From the NCBI RefSeq assembly GCF_030814995.1, contig NZ_JAUSVX010000026.1, positions 34,553 to 98,552 of the forward strand: 64,000 bases of DNA, in the 5' to 3' direction. This DNA is from Labrys wisconsinensis. Its GTDB lineage: Bacteria; Pseudomonadota; Alphaproteobacteria; Rhizobiales; Labraceae. Made by a program: the position numbers and the translations under genes. Below are positions 47,866 through 56,494 of this stretch, piece by piece. Within the stretch, counting starts at the first letter, position 1. Each line of letters begins with the position of its first letter. Below the pieces are notes generated by a model. That model saw only the letters and a list, made by a program, of their open reading frames with translations, ran no database searches and was not told the origin of the DNA.

Positions 47866-48165
47866 ATGGCGCCCAGGAAGAAGTCGGCCAAGCCCGCGGC
47901 AGCGCCGGAGGAGACCATCCACGCCCTCATCGACCAGCTGCAGCAGCACCGTGCGCTGGCACCGGGAGCGGACAAGCTCGTCGCCATCGCCGGCGATTCC
48001 AAGGCGCTGTTCGAGCTCGCCAGCCGCTCCCTGGCCGCCTCGGCGACAGGCCTCGGCGAATGCCGCCGCGCCCAGCCCTTCAAGCCGCTCCGGCTCGTCC
48101 TGAAGGACGAGGGGCTGTTCTGGTGCTGCACCCACGATCCGCCCCATAGCGTCAAGGTGGGCTGA
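47866..48165 (+). CDS. Hypothetical protein
   Basis: A 99-residue protein not recognised. It has a basic Ala/Lys/Pro N-terminus (MAPRKKSAKPAAAPEE), then a helical region (ETIHALIDQLQQHRALAPGADKLVAIAGDSKALFELASRSL) and a C-terminal beta-like part with two Cys (FWCCTHDPPHS). No signal peptide. Its stop overlaps the next gene's start by one base (TGATG), so the pair is an operon. Confidence 0.6.
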   Translation: MAPRKKSAKPAAAPEETIHALIDQLQQHRALAPGADKLVAIAGDSKALFELASRSLAASATGLGECRRAQPFKPLRLVLKDEGLFWCCTHDPPHSVKVG

Positions 48166-48797
48166 TGGGCAGCGTCCTCTACGGGGCGATCGTCGCGCTC
48201 TATGCCGGCCTCGGCGGCGCCTTCCTGGCCTATCTCTGCCTGGCGCAGCATCCGGGATGGGCCATCCTCCTGGTCGTGATCATCGGCGGCATCGGCCATG
48301 GCTGCGACAAGCTCGGCGAGAGCTGCTTCTGGCGGCGGCCGCGGACCGCGCTGCTCCTGAAGGAGGTCTGGATCCTCCTGCCCGCGACGGTCGCCGCGGC
48401 GGCGACCTGCATCCTCATCCTGTTCAAGCAGGAGCTCTCGGCCTGGCCGATCTTCGGCCCGGTCGACACCGCCAAGGACCAGAACGCCCTGATATCAGGC
48501 CCGGTCTCCGACGCGGTCGTCGCCTTCGTCGGCGCCATCATCCTCAAGGCGGCGAGCGATGCCGACGGCGAATGGCTCGCCCCGCGCATCGCCGCCGCCT
48601 TCGCGGACCACTACAAGCGGGGCGTTCCGGCGCAGACCACGGACGAGGTCTATCTCTACGACGACTACGAGGGCGTGAACGCGCCGCTCGACCTGGCGGT
48701 CAGCAGCGACGACGCGCCCGGCGGCCTGAGCGGCTGGGGCCTCGCGGCGCGCTGGGCCCGCGCCGGCGTCATCGCCGGCCGGCTGCCGAAGGCGTAG
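48165..48797 (+). CDS. Hypothetical membrane protein
   Basis: A 210-residue protein not recognised. Two N-terminal helices (VLYGAIVALYAGLGGAFLAYLCL; WAILLVVIIGGIGHG), a third (IWILLPATVAAAATCILILF region) and perhaps a fourth (SDAVVAFVGAIILKAA), then a hydrophilic C-terminal domain with an acidic DEVYLYDDYEG segment. Coupled to the preceding small gene and convergent with the TetR gene, 9 bp from its end. Ordinary base composition. Confidence 0.65.
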   Translation: MGSVLYGAIVALYAGLGGAFLAYLCLAQHPGWAILLVVIIGGIGHGCDKLGESCFWRRPRTALLLKEVWILLPATVAAAATCILILFKQELSAWPIFGPVDTAKDQNALISGPVSDAVVAFVGAIILKAASDADGEWLAPRIAAAFADHYKRGVPAQTTDEVYLYDDYEGVNAPLDLAVSSDDAPGGLSGWGLAARWARAGVIAGRLPKA

Positions 48798-48806
48798 CGA
48801 CCGCCC

Positions 48807-49469
48807 TCACCCCTGCGCCCCCAGCCCCCGGCAGCAGAAGGCGACCATGGGGTCGATCATCTCCTCCAGGTCCTCGTTGGCGCGCAGGCAGTGCTCGATG
48901 ATCAGCGGATGGCAGGTGGCGATGTTGGCCATCTGCACGCAGCGCGCCGCCACCGCCGGGTCGCCCTCGACCCTGAACTCGCCGGCGGCGATGCCCTCGC
49001 GGATCAGCTCGGTGAGGATGCCGAGGATCACCGCCTTGTGGGCCTTGACCACCTCCCAGTTCTCGTCGATGGCGGCATGGACCATGGCGTGCATGCGCTG
49101 GTCCTTGATGTAGCGCTGCACCGTGGCGCGATAGGTCGCCCGGATCACGCCGAGAAGCCGCTCGCGGGCGGAGAGGCCCGGCTGCGTGGCGGCGGCGTGG
49201 GCGACCTCCTCGATCTCGCCGGTGAGGAGCCGCGCGACCGCCTCCGTGATGCTGCTCTTGGAAGCGAAGAAACGGTAGACATTGGCCGGCGACATCGACA
49301 GCTCCGCTGCGATGTCGGCGACCGTGGTCTTCTGGTAGCCGAACTGCCGGAACAGCCGCTCGGCGGTCTCGACGATGCGCCGGCGCGTCTCCAGAGCCGC
49401 GGGCGTGTCCGCCCCGGGCCGCAGGCCGGCCGGCCCCGCATCGATCCTGTCTTGCTCCATCGTCTCCAT
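48807..49469 (-). CDS. TetR-family transcriptional regulator of the RND efflux genes
   Basis: Repressor of 220 residues. The helix-turn-helix (RRRIVETAERLFRQFGYQKTTVADIAAELSMSPANVYRFFASKSSI) is at residues about 30-75, and the C-terminal ligand domain follows. It diverges from the RND periplasmic adaptor across 159 bp, the classic arrangement for local repression of efflux. The start at 49469 or the ATG three codons later (49460) are both possible; an upstream extension is unlikely. Confidence 0.88.
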   Translation of the reverse strand: METMEQDRIDAGPAGLRPGADTPAALETRRRIVETAERLFRQFGYQKTTVADIAAELSMSPANVYRFFASKSSITEAVARLLTGEIEEVAHAAATQPGLSARERLLGVIRATYRATVQRYIKDQRMHAMVHAAIDENWEVVKAHKAVILGILTELIREGIAAGEFRVEGDPAVAARCVQMANIATCHPLIIEHCLRANEDLEEMIDPMVAFCCRGLGAQG

Positions 49470-49547
49470 GGCCCGCGATTCATGCCCTTTGCGCGACTCT
49501 AGCAGATTTACGCGCCCGCGCCTCGCCCGGCGCCCTGCCGTGACGCA

Positions 49548-49600
49548 TGATATATATGCACTGACGAATATTGACAATCATCATTAAACATTCGATTGTG
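49548..49600. promoter_or_regulatory. Divergent TetR/RND promoter region
   Basis: AT-rich spacer in otherwise GC-rich DNA, with TTGACA at 49571-49576 and a TATATAT run near 49552. It should contain the divergent promoters and a TetR operator. No long perfect palindrome stands out, so exact sites are not assigned. Confidence 0.4.
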
Positions 49601-49628
49601 CGCCGGCCAGACCACCGGGAGACACGTC

Positions 49629-50735
49629 ATGGCCGCCAGCCGATCGCCGTTCCCAGCCGCCTCCGCCCTGCGCGGCGCCGTCCTCGTCCTGCCGCTGCTG
49701 CTCGGGGGTTGCCTGCCGTCCGGCGAAGAGGCGAGCGCGCAGGCGCCGCAGCCGCGGGCGGTGCGCGTCCAGATCGTCGCCTTTGAAGCCCGGCCGGAGA
49801 CGCGCAGCTTCGCCGGCACGGTGCGGGCGCGGGTCGAGGCCGACCTGGCCTTCCGTGTCGCCGGCAAGGTGGTGACGCGCCTGGTCAGCGTCGGCGACCG
49901 GGTGCGGGCCGGCGAGGCCGTGGCTGCGCTCGACGACACCGATCTCAGGCTGCAGGCCGAGGCGGCCGGGGCCGAGCTCGCCGCGGCGCGCTCCTCCCTC
50001 GCCCAGGCGCAGGCCGATCTCGCCCGCATCGCCGCGCTGGAGAAGCACGGCTGGGCGACCAATGCCGCCTCCGACCGCCAGAAGGCGGCGGCGGACGAGG
50101 CCATCGGCCGCGTCACCCGCGCCGAGCGCAGCCTGGATCTCGCCCGCAACCAGCTCTCCTACGTGACGCTGCGGGCCGATGCCGACGGCGTGGTGACGGC
50201 CACTTCGGTCGAGCCGGGCCAGGTGGTGGCGGCCGGCCAGGCGGCGATCCGCCTCGCCCATCTCGGCGAGACCGAGGCGGTGGTCGACCTGCCCGAGACC
50301 TATGTCGGCACGGTGCGCGAGGCCGAGGCCCGCATCGAGCTCTGGTCGGCGCCGGGCCGCAGCTACCGGGCGCATCTGCGCGAGCTCAGCCCGGCGGCCG
50401 ACCCCGGCACCCGCACCTTCGCGGCGCGCTTCACCATCGAGGACGCCGATGCGGCGGTGGCGCTCGGCATGACCGCCACGGTGACGCTGAGCCGCCCCGC
50501 CGGCCCGCCCCTCGCCCGCCTGCCGCTCAGCGCCGTCTATGACGACGGCCGTGGCCCGATGGTCTGGGTGGTCGGCGTCGACGGCTCGCTGACCGCCCAG
50601 CCGGTCGCCGTCGCCGCCTACGGCGCCGAGGACGTGGCGATCCGCTCCGGCATCGCCGCCGGCGACAGGGTGGTGGTGCTCGGCGTCCACAAGCTCGACG
50701 CCGGCCAGCGCGTGCGCATCGCGGCCAACGGCTGA
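49629..50735 (+). CDS. RND efflux periplasmic adaptor (MFP), lipoprotein
   Basis: Periplasmic membrane-fusion protein of 368 residues linking the RND pump to an outer-membrane channel. A lipobox LLGGC places the acylated Cys at residue 28. The lipoyl halves (GTVRARVEADLAFRVAGKVVTRLVSVGDRVRAGEAVAALD and YVTLRADADGVVTATSVEPGQVV) flank a coiled-coil hairpin (GAELAAARSSLAQAQADLARI). The start at 49629 gives the signal peptide and follows GGGAGAC. It is 11 bp from the pump gene. No TolC-like gene is adjacent. Confidence 0.9.
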   Translation: MAASRSPFPAASALRGAVLVLPLLLGGCLPSGEEASAQAPQPRAVRVQIVAFEARPETRSFAGTVRARVEADLAFRVAGKVVTRLVSVGDRVRAGEAVAALDDTDLRLQAEAAGAELAAARSSLAQAQADLARIAALEKHGWATNAASDRQKAAADEAIGRVTRAERSLDLARNQLSYVTLRADADGVVTATSVEPGQVVAAGQAAIRLAHLGETEAVVDLPETYVGTVREAEARIELWSAPGRSYRAHLRELSPAADPGTRTFAARFTIEDADAAVALGMTATVTLSRPAGPPLARLPLSAVYDDGRGPMVWVVGVDGSLTAQPVAVAAYGAEDVAIRSGIAAGDRVVVLGVHKLDAGQRVRIAANG

Positions 50736-50746
50736 GGAGGCGGGTC

Positions 50747-53700
50747 ATGCATCGCTTCAACCTGTCGCGCTGGGCCGTCGCCCACCCGGCGCTGGTGCTG
50801 TTCCTCATCCTGGCCTTCGCCGTCGGCGGCGCGCTCTCCTATCTCAGGCTCGGCCGGGCGGAGGACCCCAACTTCACCATCAAGGTCGCCATCGTCAGCG
50901 CGACCTGGCCGGGCGCCACCGCGGCCGAGATGCAGGACCAGGTCGCCGACCGGGTGGAGAAGAAGCTGCAGGAGCTGCCCTTCTTCGACCGGGTCGACAC
51001 CTATACCCGCTCCGGCTTCATGGCGGCGACCGTCACGCTCAAGGACACGACGCCGCCGCGCCAGGTGCCGGAGCTGTTCTACCAGCTGCGCAAGAAGCTC
51101 GACGACATCCGCGGCACCCTGCCGGCCGGCGTGATCGGCCCCGCCGTCAACGACGAGTTCGGCGACGTCTATTCCATCCTCTACATGATCAGCGCCGACG
51201 GGCTCGACCTCGGCCGGCTGAAGGACCTCGGCGAGGATATCCGCCAAAAGCTGCTCGCCGTCCCGAACGTCAACAAGGTCGACCTGTTCGGGGTGCAGGA
51301 CAAGATGATCTTCGTCGAGTTCAGCCATGTCCGGCTGGCGACCTTGGGGGTGACGCCGCAGGCGATCTTCGACAGCCTGTCGCGCCAGAACGCGGTGGCT
51401 CCCGCCGGGGCGGTGGAGACCGGGGCGACCTCGATCCCGCTGCGCGTCTCCGGCGCGCTCGACGGGGTCGCGGCGATCGAGGCGATCCCGGTCGAGGCCG
51501 GCGGGCGCGTCTTCCGCCTCGGCGACATCGCCACCGTGCGGCGCGGCTTCGAGGACCCGCCGACCAGCCTGATCCGCCAGAACGGCAAGCCCGCCATCGG
51601 GCTCGGCATCTCCATGGCCAAGGGCGCCAACATCCTCGACCTCGGCCGCGACGTGGACGCGGCCATGGCCGGGATCCGCGCCGACCTGCCGGAAGGCATC
51701 ACCATCGACCAGATCGCCGACCAGCCGGCGGTGGTCGCCCATTCCGTCGGCGAGTTCATCCGCAGCTTCGCCGAGGCGCTGGTCATCGTGCTGATCGTCT
51801 CGTTCCTGTCCCTGGGCTGGCGCACCGGCATCGTGGTGGCGCTTTCCGTGCCGCTGGTGCTGGCCATCGTCTTCATGGTGATGGAGACGCTCGGCATCGA
51901 CCTCAACCGCATCACCCTCGGCGCCCTGATCATCGCCCTCGGCCTGCTGGTGGACGACGCCATCATCGCCATCGAGATGATGGTGGTGCGCATGGAGCAG
52001 GGCTGGAGCCGGGCGCGCGCCGCCGCGGCCGCCTGGGATTCCACCGCCTTCCCGATGCTGACAGGCACGCTGGTCACCGCCGCCGGCTTCGTGCCGGTGG
52101 GCTTCGCCGCCTCGGCCGTGGCCGAATATGCCGGCGGCATCTTCTGGGTGGTGGCGATCGCGCTGATCGCCTCCTGGATGGTGGCCGTGGTGTTCACGCC
52201 CTATCTCGGCGTCAGGCTGCTGCCGGATTTCGCCAAGGGCCGCGCCGCCCATGCCGATCCGGAGGCGATCTACGACACGCGCATCTACCGCACCCTGCGC
52301 GCCGCCATCGACTGGTGCGTGCGCCGGCGCCTCCGCGTCATCCTTGCCACCGTGCTGGTCTTCGCCCTGGCGATCGTCGGCTTCGGGCGTGTCAGCCAGC
52401 AGTTCTTCCCGCTGTCGGAACGGCCGGAGCTGTTCTTCCAGCTGCGCCTGCCCGAGGGCTCCTCGATCACCGCCACGACCAAGGCGGTGCAGGACGCGGA
52501 AGCCCTGCTCAAGGGCGATCCCGACATCATCGACGCCACCGCCTATATCGGCAATGGCAGCCCGCGCTTCTGGCTCGGCCTCAACCCGCAGCTGCCCAAC
52601 CCGGCCTTCGCCGAGATCGTCATCCTCTCCAAGGACACCGAGGCGCGCGAGCGCATCAAGGCGCGGCTGGAGACGGCGCTCGCCGGCGGCGCCATCTCCG
52701 AGGCCCGCGCCCGGGTTGACCGCTTCAATTTCGGCCCGCCGGTCGGCTTCCCCGTGCAGTTCCGCGTCGTCGGCAAGGACCCGGCCGAGCTCAGGCGCAT
52801 CGCCGACGCGGTGCGCGACGTCATGCGCCAAAATCCGGACATCCGCGATCCGCATTTGCAGTGGAACGAGATGGCGCCGGCGATCCGCCTGGTGGTCGAC
52901 CAGGACAAGGCCCGCGCCCTCGGCCTGACGCCGCTCGACGTGTCGCAGGCCATGGCGACGCTGCTCTCCGGCTACACGGTGACGGAGATGCGCGAGGGCA
53001 ACGACCTCGTCGGCATCGTCGCCCGCGCCGTGCCGGAGGAGCGGCTGGACCCGGCCCGCATCGGCGACCTCACCGTGACCAGCCGCAACGGCGTGCCGGT
53101 GCCGCTGGCGCAGGTCGCGCGCATCGAGGCCGCGCACGAGGAGCCGATCCTGTGGCGGCGCAACCGCGAGCTGATGATCCCGGTGCGGGCCGACATCCGC
53201 GACGGGGTGCAGGCGCCCGACGTCACCAACGCCATCCTGCCGAAGCTGGAAGCCATCCGGCGGGCCCTGCCGCCGGGCTACCGCATCGAGACCGGCGGCG
53301 CCATCGAGGAGAGCGAGAAGGGCAACGTCTCCCTCTTCGCCATGTTCCCGATCATGATCGCGGCGACGCTGATGCTCCTGATGCTGCAGCTGCAGAGCTT
53401 CGCGCGCCTCGCCCTGGTGCTGACCACGGCGCCGCTCGGCATCATCGGCGCCTCGCTGGCGCTCAACCTCTTCGGCGCGCCCTTCGGCTTCGTGGCGCTG
53501 CTCGGCCTGATCGCGCTCGCCGGCATGATCATGCGCAACACCGTGATCCTGGTCGACCAGATCGAGTCCGACGTCGCCGCCGGCCACGACCGGCGCAGCG
53601 CCATCGTCGACGCCACGGTGCGCCGGGCCCGGCCCGTGGTGCTGACCGCGCTCGCCGCCATCCTGGCGATGATCCCGCTGTCGGAATCGGTGTTCTGGGG

Positions 53701-53869
53701 GCCGATGGCCATGGTGATCATGGGCGGCCTGTTCTGCGCCACGCTGCTCACCCTGTTCTTCCTGCCGGCGCTCTATGCCTTCTGGTTCCGCGTGTCGCGC
53801 CTGCGGGAGACGGCGCCTCCGGCGGCCGAGCGGACGCCGGAGGCGCCGCTGGCGATCGCCGCGGAATAG
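50747..53869 (+). CDS. RND multidrug efflux transporter (AcrB/HAE family)
   Basis: Trimeric proton/drug antiporter of the inner membrane, 1040 residues with the normal two-fold repeat of 6 helices and periplasmic domain. The proton-relay Asp pair is in LGLLVDDAIIAIEMMVVRME. An N-terminal helix (AHPALVLFLILAFAVGGALSYLRLGRAEDP) and the GAFV-type permease ends are intact. Substrates are unpredictable. Its adaptor is upstream in the same operon, under the divergent TetR. Confidence 0.93.
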   Translation: MHRFNLSRWAVAHPALVLFLILAFAVGGALSYLRLGRAEDPNFTIKVAIVSATWPGATAAEMQDQVADRVEKKLQELPFFDRVDTYTRSGFMAATVTLKDTTPPRQVPELFYQLRKKLDDIRGTLPAGVIGPAVNDEFGDVYSILYMISADGLDLGRLKDLGEDIRQKLLAVPNVNKVDLFGVQDKMIFVEFSHVRLATLGVTPQAIFDSLSRQNAVAPAGAVETGATSIPLRVSGALDGVAAIEAIPVEAGGRVFRLGDIATVRRGFEDPPTSLIRQNGKPAIGLGISMAKGANILDLGRDVDAAMAGIRADLPEGITIDQIADQPAVVAHSVGEFIRSFAEALVIVLIVSFLSLGWRTGIVVALSVPLVLAIVFMVMETLGIDLNRITLGALIIALGLLVDDAIIAIEMMVVRMEQGWSRARAAAAAWDSTAFPMLTGTLVTAAGFVPVGFAASAVAEYAGGIFWVVAIALIASWMVAVVFTPYLGVRLLPDFAKGRAAHADPEAIYDTRIYRTLRAAIDWCVRRRLRVILATVLVFALAIVGFGRVSQQFFPLSERPELFFQLRLPEGSSITATTKAVQDAEALLKGDPDIIDATAYIGNGSPRFWLGLNPQLPNPAFAEIVILSKDTEARERIKARLETALAGGAISEARARVDRFNFGPPVGFPVQFRVVGKDPAELRRIADAVRDVMRQNPDIRDPHLQWNEMAPAIRLVVDQDKARALGLTPLDVSQAMATLLSGYTVTEMREGNDLVGIVARAVPEERLDPARIGDLTVTSRNGVPVPLAQVARIEAAHEEPILWRRNRELMIPVRADIRDGVQAPDVTNAILPKLEAIRRALPPGYRIETGGAIEESEKGNVSLFAMFPIMIAATLMLLMLQLQSFARLALVLTTAPLGIIGASLALNLFGAPFGFVALLGLIALAGMIMRNTVILVDQIESDVAAGHDRRSAIVDATVRRARPVVLTALAAILAMIPLSESVFWGPMAMVIMGGLFCATLLTLFFLPALYAFWFRVSRLRETAPPAAERTPEAPLAIAAE

Positions 53870-53887
53870 CCGGAGCGGTCCGCCGCC

Positions 53888-54946
53888 TCACCATGCCGGC
53901 GGCGGGCCTGTCGAGCCGCGCCGGGCGAGGGTGACGGCGAGCGTCTCGCGCTCGGGCGCGCCGTCATGGTCGAGGATCATGTCGACCGCGCGCCGGCCGA
54001 TCTCGGCGATCGGCTGGGCGATGGTGGTCAGCGGCGGGTCGGAGGTCTCGCCCGCCGGCACGCCGTCGAAGCCGATCACCGAGACCGCGCCCGGCACGGC
54101 GATGCCGCGCCGGCGCAGCCAGGCGAGCGCCTCGAGCGCGATGCGGTCCGACATGGCGAGCAGCGCCGTCGGCGGCTCCGGGCCGTCGAACAGGACTTCC
54201 AGGCCGGCGCGGATGCTCTCCGGCTCGTTCTGCGTCTCGTAGATCGGCACGCGCCGCGCCTCGATGCCGGCCTCGGCCAGGGCGGCGAGATAGCCGAGCG
54301 CCCGGTCGCGCGAGGTGGTGTAGACCGCCGAGCGCAATTCGCCCGGCAGCATGATGCCGTAGCGCTCGTCCGAGAAGGGCAGCGACAGGATGGCGAAGCG
54401 CCGGTGCCCGAGCTCGGTGAGGTGGCGCGCCGCCAGCTTCGCCCCGGCCGCATTGTCGATGCCGATGGCCGACATGGTCTCGTCGTCCTGGCCGAGATGC
54501 AGGGCGACGAAGGGCAGCTGGCGCTCCCGCGTCAGGGCGACGAGCCGCTCGCCCTCGTCGATGCACAGGAGGATGAAACCGTCGACCAGCGCCGACTGGA
54601 TGTTCCAGGCCAGCCGCTCGTCGTTCATGGCCGAGACCAGCGCCAGGCCCGCGCCATGGGCGTCGCAGGCCTCGGCAATGCCGGTCATCAGCGCGCAGGC
54701 GAAGGGATCGGCGAAGAAATAGGGCAGCGGCTCGGACGTGGCGACGCCGATGGCGTTGACCCGGCCGGCCCGCAGCATCTTGCCGCGCGGGTCCGGGCCG
54801 CGATAGCCCATCGCCTGCGCCGCCGCCTCGACCCGCTCGCGCACTTCCGCGCGCACGAGGTGCGGCCGGTTGAAGACGTTGGACGCCGTCCCCTGCGACA
54901 CGCCGGCCGCGCGGGCGATGTCGACCAGCCTGACGTTCTTCTCCAA
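53888..54946 (-). CDS. LacI-family transcriptional regulator
   Basis: Repressor of 352 residues. The helix-turn-helix [35 protein letters not shown] is at the N-terminus and a periplasmic-binding-like effector domain follows. I place the start at TTG 54946 because GGGAGG lies six bases upstream and the helix-turn-helix begins five codons later; a 12-codon longer form is less likely. Three palindromes matching TTGAATCGATTCAA lie between it and a divergent small gene, so it probably represses itself and that gene. Confidence 0.88.
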   Translation of the reverse strand: MEKNVRLVDIARAAGVSQGTASNVFNRPHLVRAEVRERVEAAAQAMGYRGPDPRGKMLRAGRVNAIGVATSEPLPYFFADPFACALMTGIAEACDAHGAGLALVSAMNDERLAWNIQSALVDGFILLCIDEGERLVALTRERQLPFVALHLGQDDETMSAIGIDNAAGAKLAARHLTELGHRRFAILSLPFSDERYGIMLPGELRSAVYTTSRDRALGYLAALAEAGIEARRVPIYETQNEPESIRAGLEVLFDGPEPPTALLAMSDRIALEALAWLRRRGIAVPGAVSVIGFDGVPAGETSDPPLTTIAQPIAEIGRRAVDMILDHDGAPERETLAVTLARRGSTGPPPAW

Positions 54947-54987
54947 CGCAGACCTCCCGCCGTTGCCCGACTGGGATAGCACGGGGC

Positions 54988-55002
54988 TTGAATCGGTTCA
55001 AT
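54988..55002. promoter_or_regulatory. LacI operator O1 (TGAATCGGTTCA)
   Basis: Inverted repeat TTGAATCGGTTCAAT with central CGG, lying 42 bp upstream of the regulator start. It is the least symmetric of the three sites. It suits autoregulation. Confidence 0.65.
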
Positions 55003-55007
55003 TTCGC

Positions 55008-55050
55008 TTGACATCCGATTCGGCCGGCGTATTTTTTTGAATCGATTCAA
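55008..55050 (+). promoter_or_regulatory. Rightward promoter overlapped by LacI operator O2
   Basis: TTGACA at 55008-55013 and TATTTT at 55030-55035 (16-bp spacer) make a plausible promoter. The perfect palindrome TTGAATCGATTCAA at 55037-55050 lies over its start site, so repressor binding would block transcription. Confidence 0.65.
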
Positions 55051-55068
55051 TACTTACGCACCCCGACT

Positions 55069-55082
55069 TTGAATCGATTCAT
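55069..55082. promoter_or_regulatory. LacI operator O3
   Basis: TTGAATCGATTCAT repeats O2 with one end mismatch, 32 bp centre to centre from it, about three helical turns. Two in-phase sites could allow cooperative binding or looping. Confidence 0.65.
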
Positions 55083-55106
55083 AAGCCAAACCACGGAGAA
55101 TCCAGC

Positions 55107-55310
55107 ATGATTCCCGCCAGCTATTTCTTCCGCGACCTCTACCGCCGGCAGTGGGTCGACGCGCCCCCGGAGCAGCCACCCGCCCCGAAGGCCGCCGAAC
55201 CCGTGCCGGCGCGCAAGCAACCACGCCCCGCCGCGACGCTCACCCGGCTGTCCGACCTGCTCGCCGGCCTCTTCGGCGGCGGCCCGCGGCCCCAGGCTCG
55301 GCGGCTCTGA
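55107..55310 (+). CDS. Small LacI-controlled protein, unknown
   Basis: A 67-residue protein not recognised. It begins MIPASYFFRDLYRRQWV, continues with a Pro/Ala-rich middle (PPEQPPAPKAAEPVPARKQPRP) and ends with an amphipathic stretch (LTRLSDLLAGLFGGG). No signal peptide. GGAGA lies upstream of the ATG. Its position behind a promoter and three LacI operators argues that it is a regulated gene rather than chance, though its function cannot be guessed. Confidence 0.6.
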   Translation: MIPASYFFRDLYRRQWVDAPPEQPPAPKAAEPVPARKQPRPAATLTRLSDLLAGLFGGGPRPQARRL

Positions 55311-55339
55311 GCACGCCGAAGCCCCTCCTCCGTGTCCGT

Positions 55340-55473
55340 TGGCGTTCGCGTGGATGGCCGGGTCAAGCCCGGCCATGACGGAACGGTGGCGGCAAGGACG
55401 GTGACGGCTGCGCCAACCGCAACCGTCATGGCCGGGCTTGATCCGCCCATCCACGCGAACGCAGGCGATTCAA
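55340..55473. repeat. Inverted pair of GTGGATGGCCGGG-type repeats, second locus
   Basis: GCGTTCGCGTGGATGGCCGG (from about 55342), running on through TCAAGCCCGGCCATGACGG to 55381, is repeated inverted at about 55432-55472. The unit is the same as at 19.3 kb. Each half folds on CCGGG/CCCGG and the pair can form a long cruciform. It occupies most of the 234-bp gap and may also end transcription of both flanking genes. Confidence 0.75.
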
Positions 55474-55544
55474 GCAAGGACACCGGGCAGAGCTGCGCCA
55501 AACGTGCCGAGGTTACGTACGGGTGACCCGGAAGAGCCCGCTCC

Positions 55545-56405
55545 TCACCGTCCCGAGGCCCCGTCCCGCAATCCCTGCGCCAGATGGTCGGCCATCAGCG
55601 CCGCGGGGCGGGCCAGACCGGGGGCGCGGTGCAGGCGGATCTCGGCGCCGGGCAGCGCCGGCAGGCCGTGCTCGACGACGCGCAGGCCAGGGCCCAGCAT
55701 GCCGCGCTTCAGCACGGTGACGGCGAGGCCCTGTGCCACGATGGCCTCCACGGCCGCCATGCTGCGGCTGACGGAGGCGAGGCGCCAGGGCAGGCCGGCC
55801 GCCTCCAGCGCCGCGATCGCCCAGTCGCGGAACAGGCAGCCGGGCTCGGACAGGGCCACCGGCAGCGGCCGCTCCACCTCCGACGCGTGGCCCGGCGCCG
55901 CGGCCCAGGCCGCCGCCTCGCGGCGCAGGAACGCTCCCTCCGTGGCGCCCTCGCCGTGCATGGCGACCACGAGGTCGAAGGCGCTGCCGAGCCGCGGCAG
56001 CATGCGGGCGGTGAGGCCGACCTCCATCTCGACCTCGACCAGAGGATATTGCGACCGCGCCGCGGCGAGCAGCGCCGGCAGCACCCGCGTGCCATAGTCC
56101 TCCATGACGCCGATGCGCACCCGCCCCTTGACCCGATGGCCGGAGAGCCGCGCCAGGGCGTGGTCGCCGAGGTCGAGGATGCGCCGGGCATCGGCGAGGA
56201 AGCCCTGGCCGGCGGCGGTGAGCTCGACCCGCACGGTGGAGCGGCGCAGCAGGGCGACCCCGAGCCGCTCCTCCAGCCGCTTCACCTGCAGGCTGACGCT
56301 CGCCTGGGTGCGGCCCAGCGCCGCGGCGGCGCGGGTGAAGGACAGCCGGTCGGCCACCGCCACGAAGGCGCGCAGCAGCTCGGGATCGAGATTGGGCGTA
56401 CTCAT
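55545..56405 (-). CDS. LysR-family transcriptional regulator
   Basis: Regulator of 286 residues. Its N-terminal winged helix-turn-helix (LDPELLRAFVAVADRLSFTRAAAALGRTQASVSLQVKRLEERLG) and C-terminal effector domain are standard. It diverges from an EamA-type exporter gene over about 90 bp, the usual pattern in which a LysR protein controls the transporter in response to its substrate. Effector unknown. Confidence 0.9.
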   Translation of the reverse strand: MSTPNLDPELLRAFVAVADRLSFTRAAAALGRTQASVSLQVKRLEERLGVALLRRSTVRVELTAAGQGFLADARRILDLGDHALARLSGHRVKGRVRIGVMEDYGTRVLPALLAAARSQYPLVEVEMEVGLTARMLPRLGSAFDLVVAMHGEGATEGAFLRREAAAWAAAPGHASEVERPLPVALSEPGCLFRDWAIAALEAAGLPWRLASVSRSMAAVEAIVAQGLAVTVLKRGMLGPGLRVVEHGLPALPGAEIRLHRAPGLARPAALMADHLAQGLRDGASGR

Positions 56406-56494
56406 AGCAAAGCTTTATCAGAGCCATTGTCCTTATTCGATTCCCGCGTGAGCGCACCTGCCCTACGCCTGTGGCGAGGCCCAGGAACCGCACC

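Noticed and set aside
50618..53587. Long minus-strand open frame opposite the RND pump
   Set aside because: Low-complexity His/Asp/Arg-rich translation typical of antisense frames in GC-rich genes; the plus-strand RND protein is full length.
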